Shown here: one piece after another, positions 25,526-37,785 of the stretch
Numbering within the stretch: the stretch's first letter is position 1
How the letters are laid out: every line of letters begins with the position of its first letter
Assembly: GCF_014641195.1 (NCBI RefSeq)
Contig: NZ_BMHQ01000002.1
Span: forward strand, 367,865-431,864
DNA length: 64,000 nt
Source of the DNA: Marinithermofilum abyssi
GTDB lineage: Bacteria; Bacillota; Bacilli; Thermoactinomycetales; DSM-45169
Direction: 5' to 3'
Notes under the pieces: generated by a model
What the model was told of the DNA's origin: nothing
Seen by the model: the letters and a program-made list of their open reading frames with translations, nothing else
Databases searched by the model: none
Program-made: the position numbers and the translations under genes

Positions 25526-27148
25526 TCAGGACAGACGGGGAACATAGACAGACCGGATGATCGTTCTTTGATACGGCATTCCCTTGTCATCCTTCCCTTT
25601 CAAATCAATGGTGATGTTGTACACACCGGATTCTTGAACAGGGACAGATCCTGTGAAGCGCCCCTTTCCTGTTGATGACAATACCATTTCTCCAGCCTGT
25701 TGGCCCATCTGGTTTCCATCAAAAGCGCGGGGAGGCACTACCCACACCGTTGCCCGCAGTTGCGGCTCTCCTTGCTGGCTCGGAATATGAACCGTCAATG
25801 AAAGCCGGTTTTCCTCGACGTCGGACATGGCTATCTGCACTCGGACCCTTTCCGCTCCTTTTAAGGTGGCGGTCAACAGGTAGGCCCCGTCCTCCGGGCT
25901 TTCCAGACGGACTTTCCACAATCCCCGTTGGGGAGTCGGAATTTGAAAAGCCTGCACATGGGCGGAAGCGAAAACCTGGTGATCGGTGCCGTGAATATAC
26001 TCTCGGCTGCGGGCGCTATAGATGGTTCCGTCCGGCGATTCCAGCTTTACCGTCACATGGTCTTGATCGGTCAACACCTGGAAAATCCCCTGCTCCAAGG
26101 AATCTGGAACCGCGATTCCCTCCTCCAGCACCTGACCCGCTGTCAACTTGCCTCCCCTGACCACTTGTTCACCGCCGCTTGGCGAAGGGACGGCTGCCAT
26201 CCCAGCAGCGGCCACTTCGGCATGGCCGACTGGATCGGCTGTTTTGATACTCCGCAAATAGGGATCCACCCGTGGAAAGGATGTGCGGCCCAACCGGATA
26301 GCATCGTGATCCCACTCCTCGGTATATAGATGGCGAGCATAGGGGAGAGGCGTACTCCACACATTGACCAGCCCGTCATTTTCCCCATGGACGGACAGGT
26401 AAGCACCACCTGTCCACAATGCAGAAGGAAAGGGGCCCCAATCCGTTCCCGCCGCTGTGTAGTACGTGTTTTTCCCGGCATTCCGATGTTCGTCGGTGAC
26501 CGAACGGAAGTGTTCCATATAACCCGTTTGCAGCGATTCCGTCCCTTCATCCCTGGCTCCGATCAACTCTGCCAGCCAACCCGCCCACCAGCTGAAAGCC
26601 AGATCCGCCAAATGAGATCCCCGATGGGGGGAAGACAGCGTTACCACCCGTCCCACATGGGGCCATGCACCGTAGTGAATCAGCGCAGATTGGGCATCAA
26701 TCCCTCCCTTGCTGTGAGCCACAATATTCACCGGTTCACCGAAGTAATGGTGAATGTCTGTCAAGAGTCCCGCCAAGAGCTTTCCGTTGTCCCACATGTC
26801 GGCAGCACCGTTTCCCGCCGCATCATACAATTGGACAAAGGCGGTTCGATACCCCTGGTTATACGCATAGGCGTACATGTCGTTGGTGCCGTAATATTCC
26901 GTATCTTCCCACCAGTCTTGGGCTTTCCCATTCAACCCCGGGACAAAAACGATCGGCGGTTTGGATCGATCTGCAAGGGGCGGCGTCGCACCTATATACC
27001 AAGTACCCGGAGTATACCCCTGAATCGACACATCGGCAGCAGAACGGCGTATGGGCTGAGGCGGCGGTGCATCTCTCCCCTCCTTTCCATGGACGGATCC
27101 GGCAGCCCAGAACATTCCCGTGGTCAATACTCCCAACCCCCGTTTCAT
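25526..27148 (-). CDS. Secreted lipase/esterase with C-terminal beta domains
   Basis: The 540-residue protein begins with a short signal-peptide-like segment (MKRGLGVLTTGMFWAAG). An alpha/beta hydrolase core shows the oxyanion region FVPGLNG near residue 68 and the nucleophile elbow AHSKGG with Ser146; the acid and histidine probably lie in GENDGLVNV and EWDHDAI. The remaining 200 residues or so, with IYSARSREYIHGTDH and SVPVQESGVYNITIDLKG, look like two beta-sandwich modules. It probably hydrolyses lipid or ester substrates outside the cell. GGAAGAG lies upstream of the ATG. Confidence 0.82.
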   Translation of the reverse strand: MKRGLGVLTTGMFWAAGSVHGKEGRDAPPPQPIRRSAADVSIQGYTPGTWYIGATPPLADRSKPPIVFVPGLNGKAQDWWEDTEYYGTNDMYAYAYNQGYRTAFVQLYDAAGNGAADMWDNGKLLAGLLTDIHHYFGEPVNIVAHSKGGIDAQSALIHYGAWPHVGRVVTLSSPHRGSHLADLAFSWWAGWLAELIGARDEGTESLQTGYMEHFRSVTDEHRNAGKNTYYTAAGTDWGPFPSALWTGGAYLSVHGENDGLVNVWSTPLPYARHLYTEEWDHDAIRLGRTSFPRVDPYLRSIKTADPVGHAEVAAAGMAAVPSPSGGEQVVRGGKLTAGQVLEEGIAVPDSLEQGIFQVLTDQDHVTVKLESPDGTIYSARSREYIHGTDHQVFASAHVQAFQIPTPQRGLWKVRLESPEDGAYLLTATLKGAERVRVQIAMSDVEENRLSLTVHIPSQQGEPQLRATVWVVPPRAFDGNQMGQQAGEMVLSSTGKGRFTGSVPVQESGVYNITIDLKGKDDKGMPYQRTIIRSVYVPRLS

Positions 27149-27221
27149 TGGAACCGACTCTTCCCTGGACAGAGCGGTCTCGGCTCCACTCCTGTGCTTC
27201 TTAGATTCTTCCCGTTTACAA

Positions 27222-27253
27222 AAAAAACCTCCCCATAGGAAGGGATGGGGGAG
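27222..27253 (-). terminator. Terminator of the pseudouridine synthase gene
   Basis: Minus strand CTCCCCCATCCC - TTCCTA - TGGGGAGG followed by TTTTTTTTG. Confidence 0.85.
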
Positions 27254-27259
27254 TGGGAT

Positions 27260-28177
27260 TCAATGATCCTCAAGAAAATGAAGGACCCTCTCCATATCCG
27301 CCGGCAACGGAGAGGACCACTCCACTTCCCGGCGTTCACGGGGGTGGAAAAGCTTCAAGTAAGCCGCATGAAGGGCCTGCCGCTCAATGGGGAAGTCTGA
27401 CCGTTCTCCTCCGTACAATGCATCCCCTATGATCGGATACCCCAGATAAGCCAGGTGAACGCGAATTTGATGGGTCCGACCCGTTTCCAGGGAGAGCCGG
27501 AGGAGGGTAGCATTCTGCCAACGTTGCAGCACACGGTAATGTGTCACCGCATGAGCACCGTCAGACCGCACTTCTCTGCGCGTGGGGTGTTGCTCATCAC
27601 GCCCGATGGGAGCATCGATAATCCCTCCCTCTCCCTTCATCCGCCCATGGACCAGCGCCAGGTAATCCCGCCGATACCGCTTGCGTTCCATCTGCTCCGC
27701 CAAGAAAGCGTGGGCATAGGGATGTTTGGCGAACAGGATCAGACCGGAAGTATCTTTATCCAGCCGGGTCACAGGCCGCACGGCGCGATCCTCTCCCCGC
27801 TCCTTCCAATAATGGACCAACCCGTTGGCCAACGTTCCCGAATACACCCCTTTGGTGGGATGCACTACCAATCCCGGCGGCTTGTCCAACAAAATAACGT
27901 CCTCATCTTCATAGACCACCTGAATGGGAACCGGTTCAGGAGAAACGGATTCCTTTTCTTCCTCCGGCATCCGCACCCGGATCACATCTCCTGCCTTCAC
28001 CCGGGATGTGAGAAACACCGTCCCGCCATTTACTTCCACGGCGCGCTGTTGCTTCAATCGCCGAAACATGCGGCGGGAAAAGCGAAACCGATTCCGCAAG
28101 ACTTGTTGCACCATCTTCCCGTCTTCATCCGGGCGGACTTGGTGAAAAAACACGGCGGCTTCCGATTCACCCGTCAT
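27260..28177 (-). CDS. RluA/RluD family 23S rRNA or tRNA pseudouridine synthase
   Basis: The 305-residue protein has an N-terminal S4-like RNA-binding segment (FRFSRRMFRRLKQQRAVEVNG) and the catalytic RluA domain with PVTRLDKDTSGLILFAK, where Asp140 is the nucleophile, and later LETGRTHQIRVHLAYLG. It converts uridines to pseudouridine in stable RNA. The exact target position cannot be read from sequence; Bacillus has several such paralogs (YlyB, YhcT, YjbO). GGGAGGG precedes the ATG and a strong terminator follows. Confidence 0.9.
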   Translation of the reverse strand: MTGESEAAVFFHQVRPDEDGKMVQQVLRNRFRFSRRMFRRLKQQRAVEVNGGTVFLTSRVKAGDVIRVRMPEEEKESVSPEPVPIQVVYEDEDVILLDKPPGLVVHPTKGVYSGTLANGLVHYWKERGEDRAVRPVTRLDKDTSGLILFAKHPYAHAFLAEQMERKRYRRDYLALVHGRMKGEGGIIDAPIGRDEQHPTRREVRSDGAHAVTHYRVLQRWQNATLLRLSLETGRTHQIRVHLAYLGYPIIGDALYGGERSDFPIERQALHAAYLKLFHPRERREVEWSSPLPADMERVLHFLEDH

Positions 28178-28199
28178 CCGGTTCCCTCCCTTCTTAAAA

Positions 28200-28290
28200 G
28201 CCTGTGTCCACCCACGTCACAAGAGCCCGCAGGTACACGTTACACCTTAAACGCTGGGTCCCGGGCTACGGCTCTTTTTTCCCTCAGTCT
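28200..28290 (-). repeat. Possible shortened copy E of the dispersed 3'-UTR repeat
   Basis: CAGGTACACGTTACACCTT (28230-28248) matches copy B at 39404-39423 (CAGGGTACACGTCACGCCTT) with few changes, and CTGTGTCCAC at 28202-28211 resembles the ACTGTCCACTCC block of the other copies. It lies directly downstream of the transglutaminase-like gene, in the same orientation relative to its gene as the other copies. An AGAGCC / GGCTCT hairpin with a T run on the plus strand is embedded. Weakest member of the family. Confidence 0.35.
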
Positions 28291-28297
28291 TATCAAC

Positions 28298-29980
28298 CTA
28301 GTACAATACGCCCGTCCGGGTATGGGTTTTGGAAAACACTGCCGGATTGGGATCGAAATACTCGGTGGTATACCGCTTAACAAATTTTCCGCTTCCGTCA
28401 AGATATCCAGAACCCCATGTAGGATCCATCGTGAGCCAGCGTCCGTCCACTTTCACTTCAATCCATGCATGCCGGTTGCCTTCGGCAAATCCTTGGACAA
28501 AGCGGGTCTCCATCTGGATGGATCGCAACAAAGCTGCAGCCAGGAAAGAATAATCCTGACATACACCTGTTTTTTCTCGCAGGGCTTTTAAAGCGCTGTC
28601 GTCATATTCAAAAGCATCCGTCCGGAACTTGTGCACATCGTAATCCATGGTCTTGGCCACATATTCATAGATCGCCAGGGCTTTCTCCCGGTCCGTCCGT
28701 TTTCCCCGGGTCAGGTCTTCCGCCAATTGCCGAATGGCCGGAGAATCGGACTGGATGCCGCGGGAAGGAAGCAAATTGCGCAGATCTTTCTGAGCGGTGT
28801 TCACCACATGGAACCGGGCGACCCCAAAGAAACGGAAGTAATCCCGCTGCTCTTGCGTGATCTCCGGGACATTCACGGTCACCTCATATTTGCCCGGTCC
28901 GAACCGCAACCAGAAAAACCCGTCAAACCGGTAGTTTTTCACCGGGACAAAATAGGTCGCATCAAGGCCGTCCTTCTTGGTTTGCACGATCAAATGCTTG
29001 GTCTCCTTGGCAAAAGGTGCATCGGGATCAATCTGCCCCCGGATGCGGTATTTCATGTCCGCCTTGTCACCGCCCGCCAAGGGATAGGTCAGCTTCACGC
29101 CCCGCTCCTGGTAATGCTTAAAATAGACTATCGGCTCCTTTTTAGCAGAAGAGCGATTATCGATCAGCAAGGAAGCCCCTTCGTTGAAATACCGATCCCG
29201 TTGAGGATCCGGCAGCATCACGGTCAACTTGTGTTCCCCTTTGCCGTAAAGAAGAGGGACCTCTGTGTAAAAAGCGCCATTTTTCACGGAGATCAGTTGC
29301 TCCCAATGCCGATCCCCTTTTTCCAGCCGGAGCATCAATCGTTTCACACCGAGATCTTTTGTGCGCCCTTGCAACTTGAACCGTCCATCTGCCGCCACTC
29401 TTCCTCTGGCCGGCTGCTCGATGTACAGGCCAGCCTGGCGTCCCGCCCGGGTATATGCGATATCCCGATATTTTCTGGGATTCACATTGATCACTTCAAA
29501 ACGGGCGATGTCATAAAAACGATCTTCTTCCTCCATACTCGGCAAGCGGACGGTGACTTGATACGTGCCCTTGCCGTCAAAAAGCCGGACATCCTGATCA
29601 AAACGCCCCTCTCTCAACGGAGCATAGTAGGAGAAGGTATTCTCCTCCGATGAACCCGTTCCTTTCTTCACCACTTCAATCCATGCCACATCCGATTGAA
29701 AAGCAGCATGTCGGGCGGCCGACCCCTTTACCCGAAACCGTTCATTCACCGCAAAGGTTTGATATCGGGGGGAGGACAGCTGAGCTCCTGCTTTTTCCGC
29801 GTAGGAACTCAGTTGCAGCTTCTCCAGATCAAGGGATTGATTTTTCTCCAGAGCCAATCGATCCCACTGGTTTCCTCCGGAAGAGGACATCTCCATTCCA
29901 AAAGGGACATCCATCCTTGCGCAGCCGATCATCGTTAATAGCAAGATACCAACAATGAAACCCAACCCATATTGTCGCAC
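28298..29980 (-). CDS. Transglutaminase-like domain lipoprotein
   Basis: GGAGGAG lies upstream of GTG 29980, giving 560 residues with a lipoprotein signal: VRQYGLGFIVGILLLTMIGC, lipobox TMIGC. Three repeated beta-rich modules of about 90 residues follow, each with a phrase such as KGTYQVTVRLPS, KGEHKLTVMLPD or PGKYEVTVNVPE. The C-terminal transglutaminase-like core has Cys in KTGVCQDYSF, His in NRHAWIEVKVDG and Asp in TMDPTWG, a complete catalytic triad. It is anchored outside the membrane and probably acts on cell-surface peptides or as a protease-like enzyme; the substrate is unknown. Confidence 0.85.
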   Translation of the reverse strand: MRQYGLGFIVGILLLTMIGCARMDVPFGMEMSSSGGNQWDRLALEKNQSLDLEKLQLSSYAEKAGAQLSSPRYQTFAVNERFRVKGSAARHAAFQSDVAWIEVVKKGTGSSEENTFSYYAPLREGRFDQDVRLFDGKGTYQVTVRLPSMEEEDRFYDIARFEVINVNPRKYRDIAYTRAGRQAGLYIEQPARGRVAADGRFKLQGRTKDLGVKRLMLRLEKGDRHWEQLISVKNGAFYTEVPLLYGKGEHKLTVMLPDPQRDRYFNEGASLLIDNRSSAKKEPIVYFKHYQERGVKLTYPLAGGDKADMKYRIRGQIDPDAPFAKETKHLIVQTKKDGLDATYFVPVKNYRFDGFFWLRFGPGKYEVTVNVPEITQEQRDYFRFFGVARFHVVNTAQKDLRNLLPSRGIQSDSPAIRQLAEDLTRGKRTDREKALAIYEYVAKTMDYDVHKFRTDAFEYDDSALKALREKTGVCQDYSFLAAALLRSIQMETRFVQGFAEGNRHAWIEVKVDGRWLTMDPTWGSGYLDGSGKFVKRYTTEYFDPNPAVFSKTHTRTGVLY

Positions 29981-30071
29981 ACAAGCTCCTCCATTTTTTC
30001 GAAAATCCTTCAACCATTATATCAAGGAAGTTTTGTTTTTCTGTATCTTCTTTTTCCGGGACATAAAAAAA

Positions 30072-30172
30072 AGACCGCCTGACTAGGCAGTCCACCAACA
30101 AAGGATTCAGACCAAGACCAAAAGACCAAAAGGGAGTAGGAACTTTGTCCTACACGATTTGCAACTCCGGGT
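30072..30172 (-). ncRNA. Possible small RNA upstream of the transglutaminase-like gene
   Basis: On the minus strand TATAAT (30178-30183) is followed by about 75 bases containing TAGGACAAAGTTCCTA and then the hairpin GACTGCCT - AGTC - AGGCGGTC with TTTTTTTT (30069-30092), a clear terminator with no gene in front of it. The -35 region (ACGAAC) is a poor match, so transcription may start elsewhere. The alternative is that this is only the remnant of a former gene end. Confidence 0.35.
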
Positions 30173-30319
30173 TCACTATTATAATACAACAAAAATGGCC
30201 GTTCGTGTTTTTAAAAATTCGACAGGATTCGACAAAATCTTGTCCTTAAAACCCCTCTTTTTTTGCATTTTCCACGGCATGTTTTAAAACTTTCTGATTA
30301 TCGCTCCTCATCCGCGGGG

Positions 30320-30347
30320 TTGACACAAATCTGGAGGCCAGTATGAT
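30320..30347 (+). promoter_or_regulatory. Promoter of the XRE-TPR regulator gene
   Basis: TTGACA (30320-30325), 16-base spacer, TATGAT (30342-30347), about 60 bases upstream of the proposed start at 30413. Confidence 0.65.
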
Positions 30348-30412
30348 GGAAACAACAAGGATTTTAAAGAAAAGGGCGTGCACATGCCATTTTTGGAAAG
30401 GGGGGTCCCCCG

Positions 30413-31792
30413 ATCGGCCTAGGAAACAACATCCGCAGAAGGCGGAAAGAGCTGGGGCTGACACAAGCCGAATTGGCCGAAGGTATCATATCCATTCCTT
30501 ATCTAAGCCTGATTGAGAACGAAAAAGCACAGCCCCGCCCAGACATCTTAAACCCCTTGGCCCGACGCCTCCGCACCACCATGCAAAACCTGATGGGAGT
30601 CACCGACGAAGAAACGATTAAAGAAGCGGAAAATCTGATTGATAAGGTCCAAACCGCCCTGATCTACGAAGGGGTGGAGCAGGCACTCGAAAACCTGGAA
30701 GCCCTCAAATCCCTGTCCTCCTCTGTCGCTGACTCCAAAGTGTTAATGAAAATCGATCTGATGGAAATCAACCTGTGGGTGCACCAATTTGACGAAGTTC
30801 GTTATCTTCCCAAACTGAAAGAGTTTGAAGAGCGATGGGAGCAGTTCCAGGACGATCCCAATGTCTTGGTCTGGTACCTTCGGATTAAAGGCAATATTGA
30901 ATTTCAGAAGGATCAATACGAGAAAGCCCTGATTCACTACAAAGCGGCGGAAAAAATCTTGCCGGAAGTGACGGACGAACTGGAGAAGGGATACATATAC
31001 GGTAATCTGGGCAAAGTCTATCTTCTCCTGGGCAACCCGCCGCTCGGCATCTTATACGCGGAAAAAGCGATTCAAGTCATGCTGCGGCAGGATCGGTGGG
31101 TCGAAATGTGTGCCATGCTCAACATCCTCGGCTCCTGCCACACGTATAACGGAGATTATGTCGAGGGCATCCAGTGTTTTGAACGCGTTCTGCGGATGGC
31201 CAACCAATTGACGATCTCACCGGTATTCATCTCCCGGGCCTATCATAATTTGGGCGTTTGCCATATGAAACTGGAGGCATTCGACCGGGCGACGTATTTT
31301 CTTAATCTGTCTTTGGAAGTCGTCGATATAGACAAGCTGGCCGACTGGGAGATCGGTTGCGTCCATCAGGCTTTGTGCCAAACCTACCTCAAAATGAATG
31401 ACCTGGACAAAGCCCGGCAACACATTGACGCAGCGATGGAACTGTTGAAAAACCGGGAACGAATGATGGCGGAATGCCTGATCTACCTCGGACAGATCCA
31501 CTACGCTCAAGGAGAATTTGACGAGTTCCAGGCTTGCTATACGAAAGCCATCCGTTCGTTTCAATCCTTAGAAATCTATGAAAAAGTGGCCCGCACCTCT
31601 CACACTCTCGGGAAATACCTCTTTGAGAAGGGCGAAATCGAGGAAGCCAACCGCTATCTTCTCCTCGCCGCTGAAAATTACAACAGCATGTTCCCTTCGG
31701 TCGACTTTGATGTCAACCTGCCCAAGGCGAAAAAAATCGTCAAGGCGTTGAAACAAGGAAGTTCGTCATCCGTCATCGGAAAGCTGAACTGA
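30413..31792 (+). CDS. XRE-family HTH regulator with TPR domain (RRNPP-like), apparent ATC start
   Basis: The frame encodes a Cro/CI-type HTH, NNIRRRRKELGLTQAELAEG then PYLSLIENEKAQPRP, followed by about 350 residues of tetratricopeptide-like helical repeats (for example YIYGNLGKVYLLLGN, RAYHNLGVCHMKLE). This layout is that of RRNPP regulators such as NprR/PlcR, which respond to secreted peptides. No ATG, GTG or TTG precedes the HTH: the frame is bounded by TAA at 30365-30367, and the first TTG (30473) cuts the HTH in half. ATC 30413 lies 7 bases after AAAGGGGGG and gives the usual N-terminus (459 residues). A missing base in the G run would instead fuse it to ATG 30384. No signal-peptide gene follows. 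Confidence 0.75.
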   Translation: MGLGNNIRRRRKELGLTQAELAEGIISIPYLSLIENEKAQPRPDILNPLARRLRTTMQNLMGVTDEETIKEAENLIDKVQTALIYEGVEQALENLEALKSLSSSVADSKVLMKIDLMEINLWVHQFDEVRYLPKLKEFEERWEQFQDDPNVLVWYLRIKGNIEFQKDQYEKALIHYKAAEKILPEVTDELEKGYIYGNLGKVYLLLGNPPLGILYAEKAIQVMLRQDRWVEMCAMLNILGSCHTYNGDYVEGIQCFERVLRMANQLTISPVFISRAYHNLGVCHMKLEAFDRATYFLNLSLEVVDIDKLADWEIGCVHQALCQTYLKMNDLDKARQHIDAAMELLKNRERMMAECLIYLGQIHYAQGEFDEFQACYTKAIRSFQSLEIYEKVARTSHTLGKYLFEKGEIEEANRYLLLAAENYNSMFPSVDFDVNLPKAKKIVKALKQGSSSSVIGKLN

Positions 31793-31812
31793 TTATTTTA
31801 TATCCTTCTAAA

Positions 31813-31853
31813 GGAAAACCGGCCCCTTCGCAATGGAAAGGCCGGTTTTTCAC
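31813..31853 (+). terminator. Terminator between the XRE-TPR gene and ligA (convergent)
   Basis: AAAACCGGCC and GGCCGGTTTT pair around CCTTCGCAATGGAAA; T runs are present on both sides. Confidence 0.8.
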
Positions 31854-31855
31854 AT

Positions 31856-36086
<4,231 letters not shown>

Positions 36087-36111
36087 CTATATCGCACCTT
36101 TCTTCTCTCTT

Positions 36112-36831
36112 TCAAGTCTGGGTTGATTTGCCGCCGGATGGTTCCTTCACCCAGCGGACGGTCTGCAAAGCTTGCTCCAGATTTTCATAAATGAGGTTGC
36201 CGACCACGACCGTATCGGCGAGACGGGCCATCGTTTCCGCCTGCTCTTGTGTAGAGATCCCTCCGCCATAGAAGAGCTGTACATCCTTCTTTCCCCGGCG
36301 GGCCGCTTCCACCATGGCCGGCTCCCCATACGTCCCGCTGTATTCCACATAAGCCGCCGGCAAGCGGAAAAGACGCTCCGCCAACCGGATATAGGCGGTC
36401 ATGTCTGCCGGTTGCAGTTCCGTCCGGCTGCGGGTCAGCCGAGCGACTTTGGAATCCGGATTGAGCACGACATACCCCAGCACGGCAATTTGCTCCCATG
36501 GGATCCAGTCGCCAAACAGCTTGATGGCCCGATGCTGGGCGCCTCCCAACCACTCCGTCTCCCGGGCGTTCAGCACAACGGGAATAAGATGCCCTTCACA
36601 ACTGGGAACGACCGCATCAGTTGAAGAAATCTCCTGCACACAAGGTACCGGAAACCGGCTCACTCGCTCCCACAGCTCCCGGGTATTTTCATAGGTAATA
36701 CCGTCCGTCCCGCCGATGATGACGGCATCGGTCCCGGACTCGGCCACCGCAGCCAATGCTTCATCGGAAATGGGCCGGTTGGGGTCCAATTTAAATACGT
36801 GCCGCCATCTTCTCATCCGCTCTTCCAGCAT
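36112..36831 (-). CDS. pcrB: Heptaprenylglyceryl phosphate synthase PcrB
   Basis: The 239-residue TIM-barrel protein contains HVFKLDPNRPISDEAL at the start, the phosphate-binding GGTDGITYEN region, AYVEYSGTYG near residue 165 and FYGGGISTQEQAE near 190, typical of the GGGPS/PcrB family. PcrB transfers a heptaprenyl chain to sn-glycerol-1-phosphate, a bacterial counterpart of archaeal ether-lipid synthesis. Its substrate G1P is made by an AraM-type dehydrogenase; one is encoded at 45440-46534 in this window. GGAGGGGG lies upstream of ATG 36831. Confidence 0.93.
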   Translation of the reverse strand: MLEERMRRWRHVFKLDPNRPISDEALAAVAESGTDAVIIGGTDGITYENTRELWERVSRFPVPCVQEISSTDAVVPSCEGHLIPVVLNARETEWLGGAQHRAIKLFGDWIPWEQIAVLGYVVLNPDSKVARLTRSRTELQPADMTAYIRLAERLFRLPAAYVEYSGTYGEPAMVEAARRGKKDVQLFYGGGISTQEQAETMARLADTVVVGNLIYENLEQALQTVRWVKEPSGGKSTQT

Positions 36832-36957
36832 GGGCCCGCCCCCTCCAACCGTGCTTGTCTGCATCAGCACCATTATACACGACTGGATGTTCGCATTAAA
36901 GGAAATCGGACCCGCGCCATCGCCCGATCTTTCTCCCATCCACGTCATCCTTAATAA

Positions 36958-36989
36958 ACCAAAAAAAGCTGCGTGTCTTACGCAGCTTA
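36958..36989 (-). terminator. Distal terminator of yerC and end of repeat copy A
   Basis: Minus strand AAGCTGCGT - AAGAC - ACGCAGCTT followed by TTTTT. A near-identical hairpin lies at 37272-37294. Confidence 0.8.
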
Positions 36990-37271
36990 CCAGATTAATG
37001 ACAAGCCTTTATGATAGCTTCGACTCTTTTACCCGTTGCTCCCTTTCCTCCGACGCAGAAGTCATACTGTCCGCTCCGAGCCGACGAGACGCGGCACAAT
37101 GCGGAGTGCACTCAAAAAGGTCAAGTCACGCCTTGGTCGTAAGCTCCCAGGTCGTGCTATGCGCCGCTTTTTGTCTCGTCTCCTCTCTTGTCGCTGAGTT
37201 CGTCGTCAAAAGTCGCTGCTCGGGCAAAGAGTTCTTCAGCTCATGTCAAGAAACTTTGTCAGTAGCCTCAA
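36990..37271 (-). repeat. Copy A of the dispersed 3'-UTR repeat (longest copy)
   Basis: Blocks shared with copy B: CGTCGTCAAAAGTCGCT (37201-37217) with CGTCGTTCAAAAGTCGCT (39484-39501); GTCACGCCTT (37125-37134) with the same sequence at 39414-39423; GTCATACTGTCCGCTCC (37061-37077) with GTCAGACTGTCCACTCC (39340-39356). The blocks are colinear with similar spacing. The edge at 37017-37057 (CTTCGACTCTTTTACCCGTT) is shared with copies C, D and F. It begins right after yerC and is flanked by two near-identical hairpins. Confidence 0.65.
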
Positions 37272-37294
37272 AAGCTGCGTGTCTCACGCAGCTT
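37272..37294 (-). terminator. Proximal hairpin at the yerC stop codon
   Basis: Minus strand AAGCTGCGTGAGACACGCAGCTTTTGAGG: the same stem as at 36958-36989 with a weaker T tract (TTTT). It overlaps the end of yerC. Confidence 0.65.
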
Positions 37295-37628
37295 ATTTAC
37301 GGGATGTTGCTTTTTTATTGTCCGCTTCCGGCTCTGTCCGCTTTTCCAGTCGATCCAACGCCAACGCATAGCCGTCGGTTCCATAGTGAAGGCAGCGCTT
37401 TACGCGGGAGATGGTGGCCGTACTGGCACCCGTGTCTGCTTCGATTTGATTATAGGTGTACCCTTTACGAAGCATCCGGGCCACTTCCAGGCGCTGGGCA
37501 AGGGATTTGATTTCGCCGACGGTGCACAAGTCATCAAAAAACTGATAGCATTCCTCGATGGTTTCCAACGTCAATACAGCTTCAAACAGTTGGTCTACTT
37601 CCTTTTTACGCAATTTATTCAGCTGCAT
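37293..37628 (-). CDS. yerC: TrpR-like family protein YerC/YecD
   Basis: The 111-residue protein starting MQLNKLRKKEVDQLFEAV has the TrpR-like helix-turn-helix (GYTYNQIEADTGASTATISRVKRCL) of the YerC family. In B. subtilis yerC lies near pcrB-pcrA-ligA, and the same neighbourhood is kept here, though yerB and yerD are absent. It is probably a small DNA-binding regulator; its target is unknown. ATG 37628 has AGAGGTG 5 bases upstream. The charged tail (EKRTEPEADNKKATSRK) is typical. Confidence 0.88.
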   Translation of the reverse strand: MQLNKLRKKEVDQLFEAVLTLETIEECYQFFDDLCTVGEIKSLAQRLEVARMLRKGYTYNQIEADTGASTATISRVKRCLHYGTDGYALALDRLEKRTEPEADNKKATSRK

Positions 37629-37671
37629 GGTTTCACCTCTTTCATCCCTCACAGCCGCTTTTATCCTTTAA

Positions 37672-37699
37672 AGTATAACATTCGACAGCAAGATGCAAA
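37672..37699 (-). promoter_or_regulatory. Probable promoter of yerC
   Basis: Minus strand TTGCAT, 16-base spacer, TATACT, about 45 bases upstream of the yerC start. Confidence 0.5.
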
Positions 37700-37709
37700 C
37701 TTCCTTTTT

Positions 37710-37728
37710 TGTCCGCAGTGATCGGACA
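37710..37728. promoter_or_regulatory. Inverted repeat upstream of yerC
   Basis: TGTCCG - CAGTGAT - CGGACA, a perfect 6-base inverted repeat between the divergent yerC promoter and a small open frame; possibly an operator or a terminator stem. Confidence 0.35.
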
Positions 37729-37785
37729 TAAAACTTACCGATCTTTCGCGTGTCCGCTGGATAAACGATAAAAGGAGAAGTCTTC

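Noticed and set aside
30201..30215. LexA-type box CGAAC-N4-GTTCG near the XRE-TPR gene
   Set aside because: Only one half-site (CGAAC) is present; the other half does not match.
31793..31855. Secreted signal-peptide gene behind the RRNPP-like regulator
   Set aside because: Only 63 bases remain before ligA and they are mostly a terminator hairpin.
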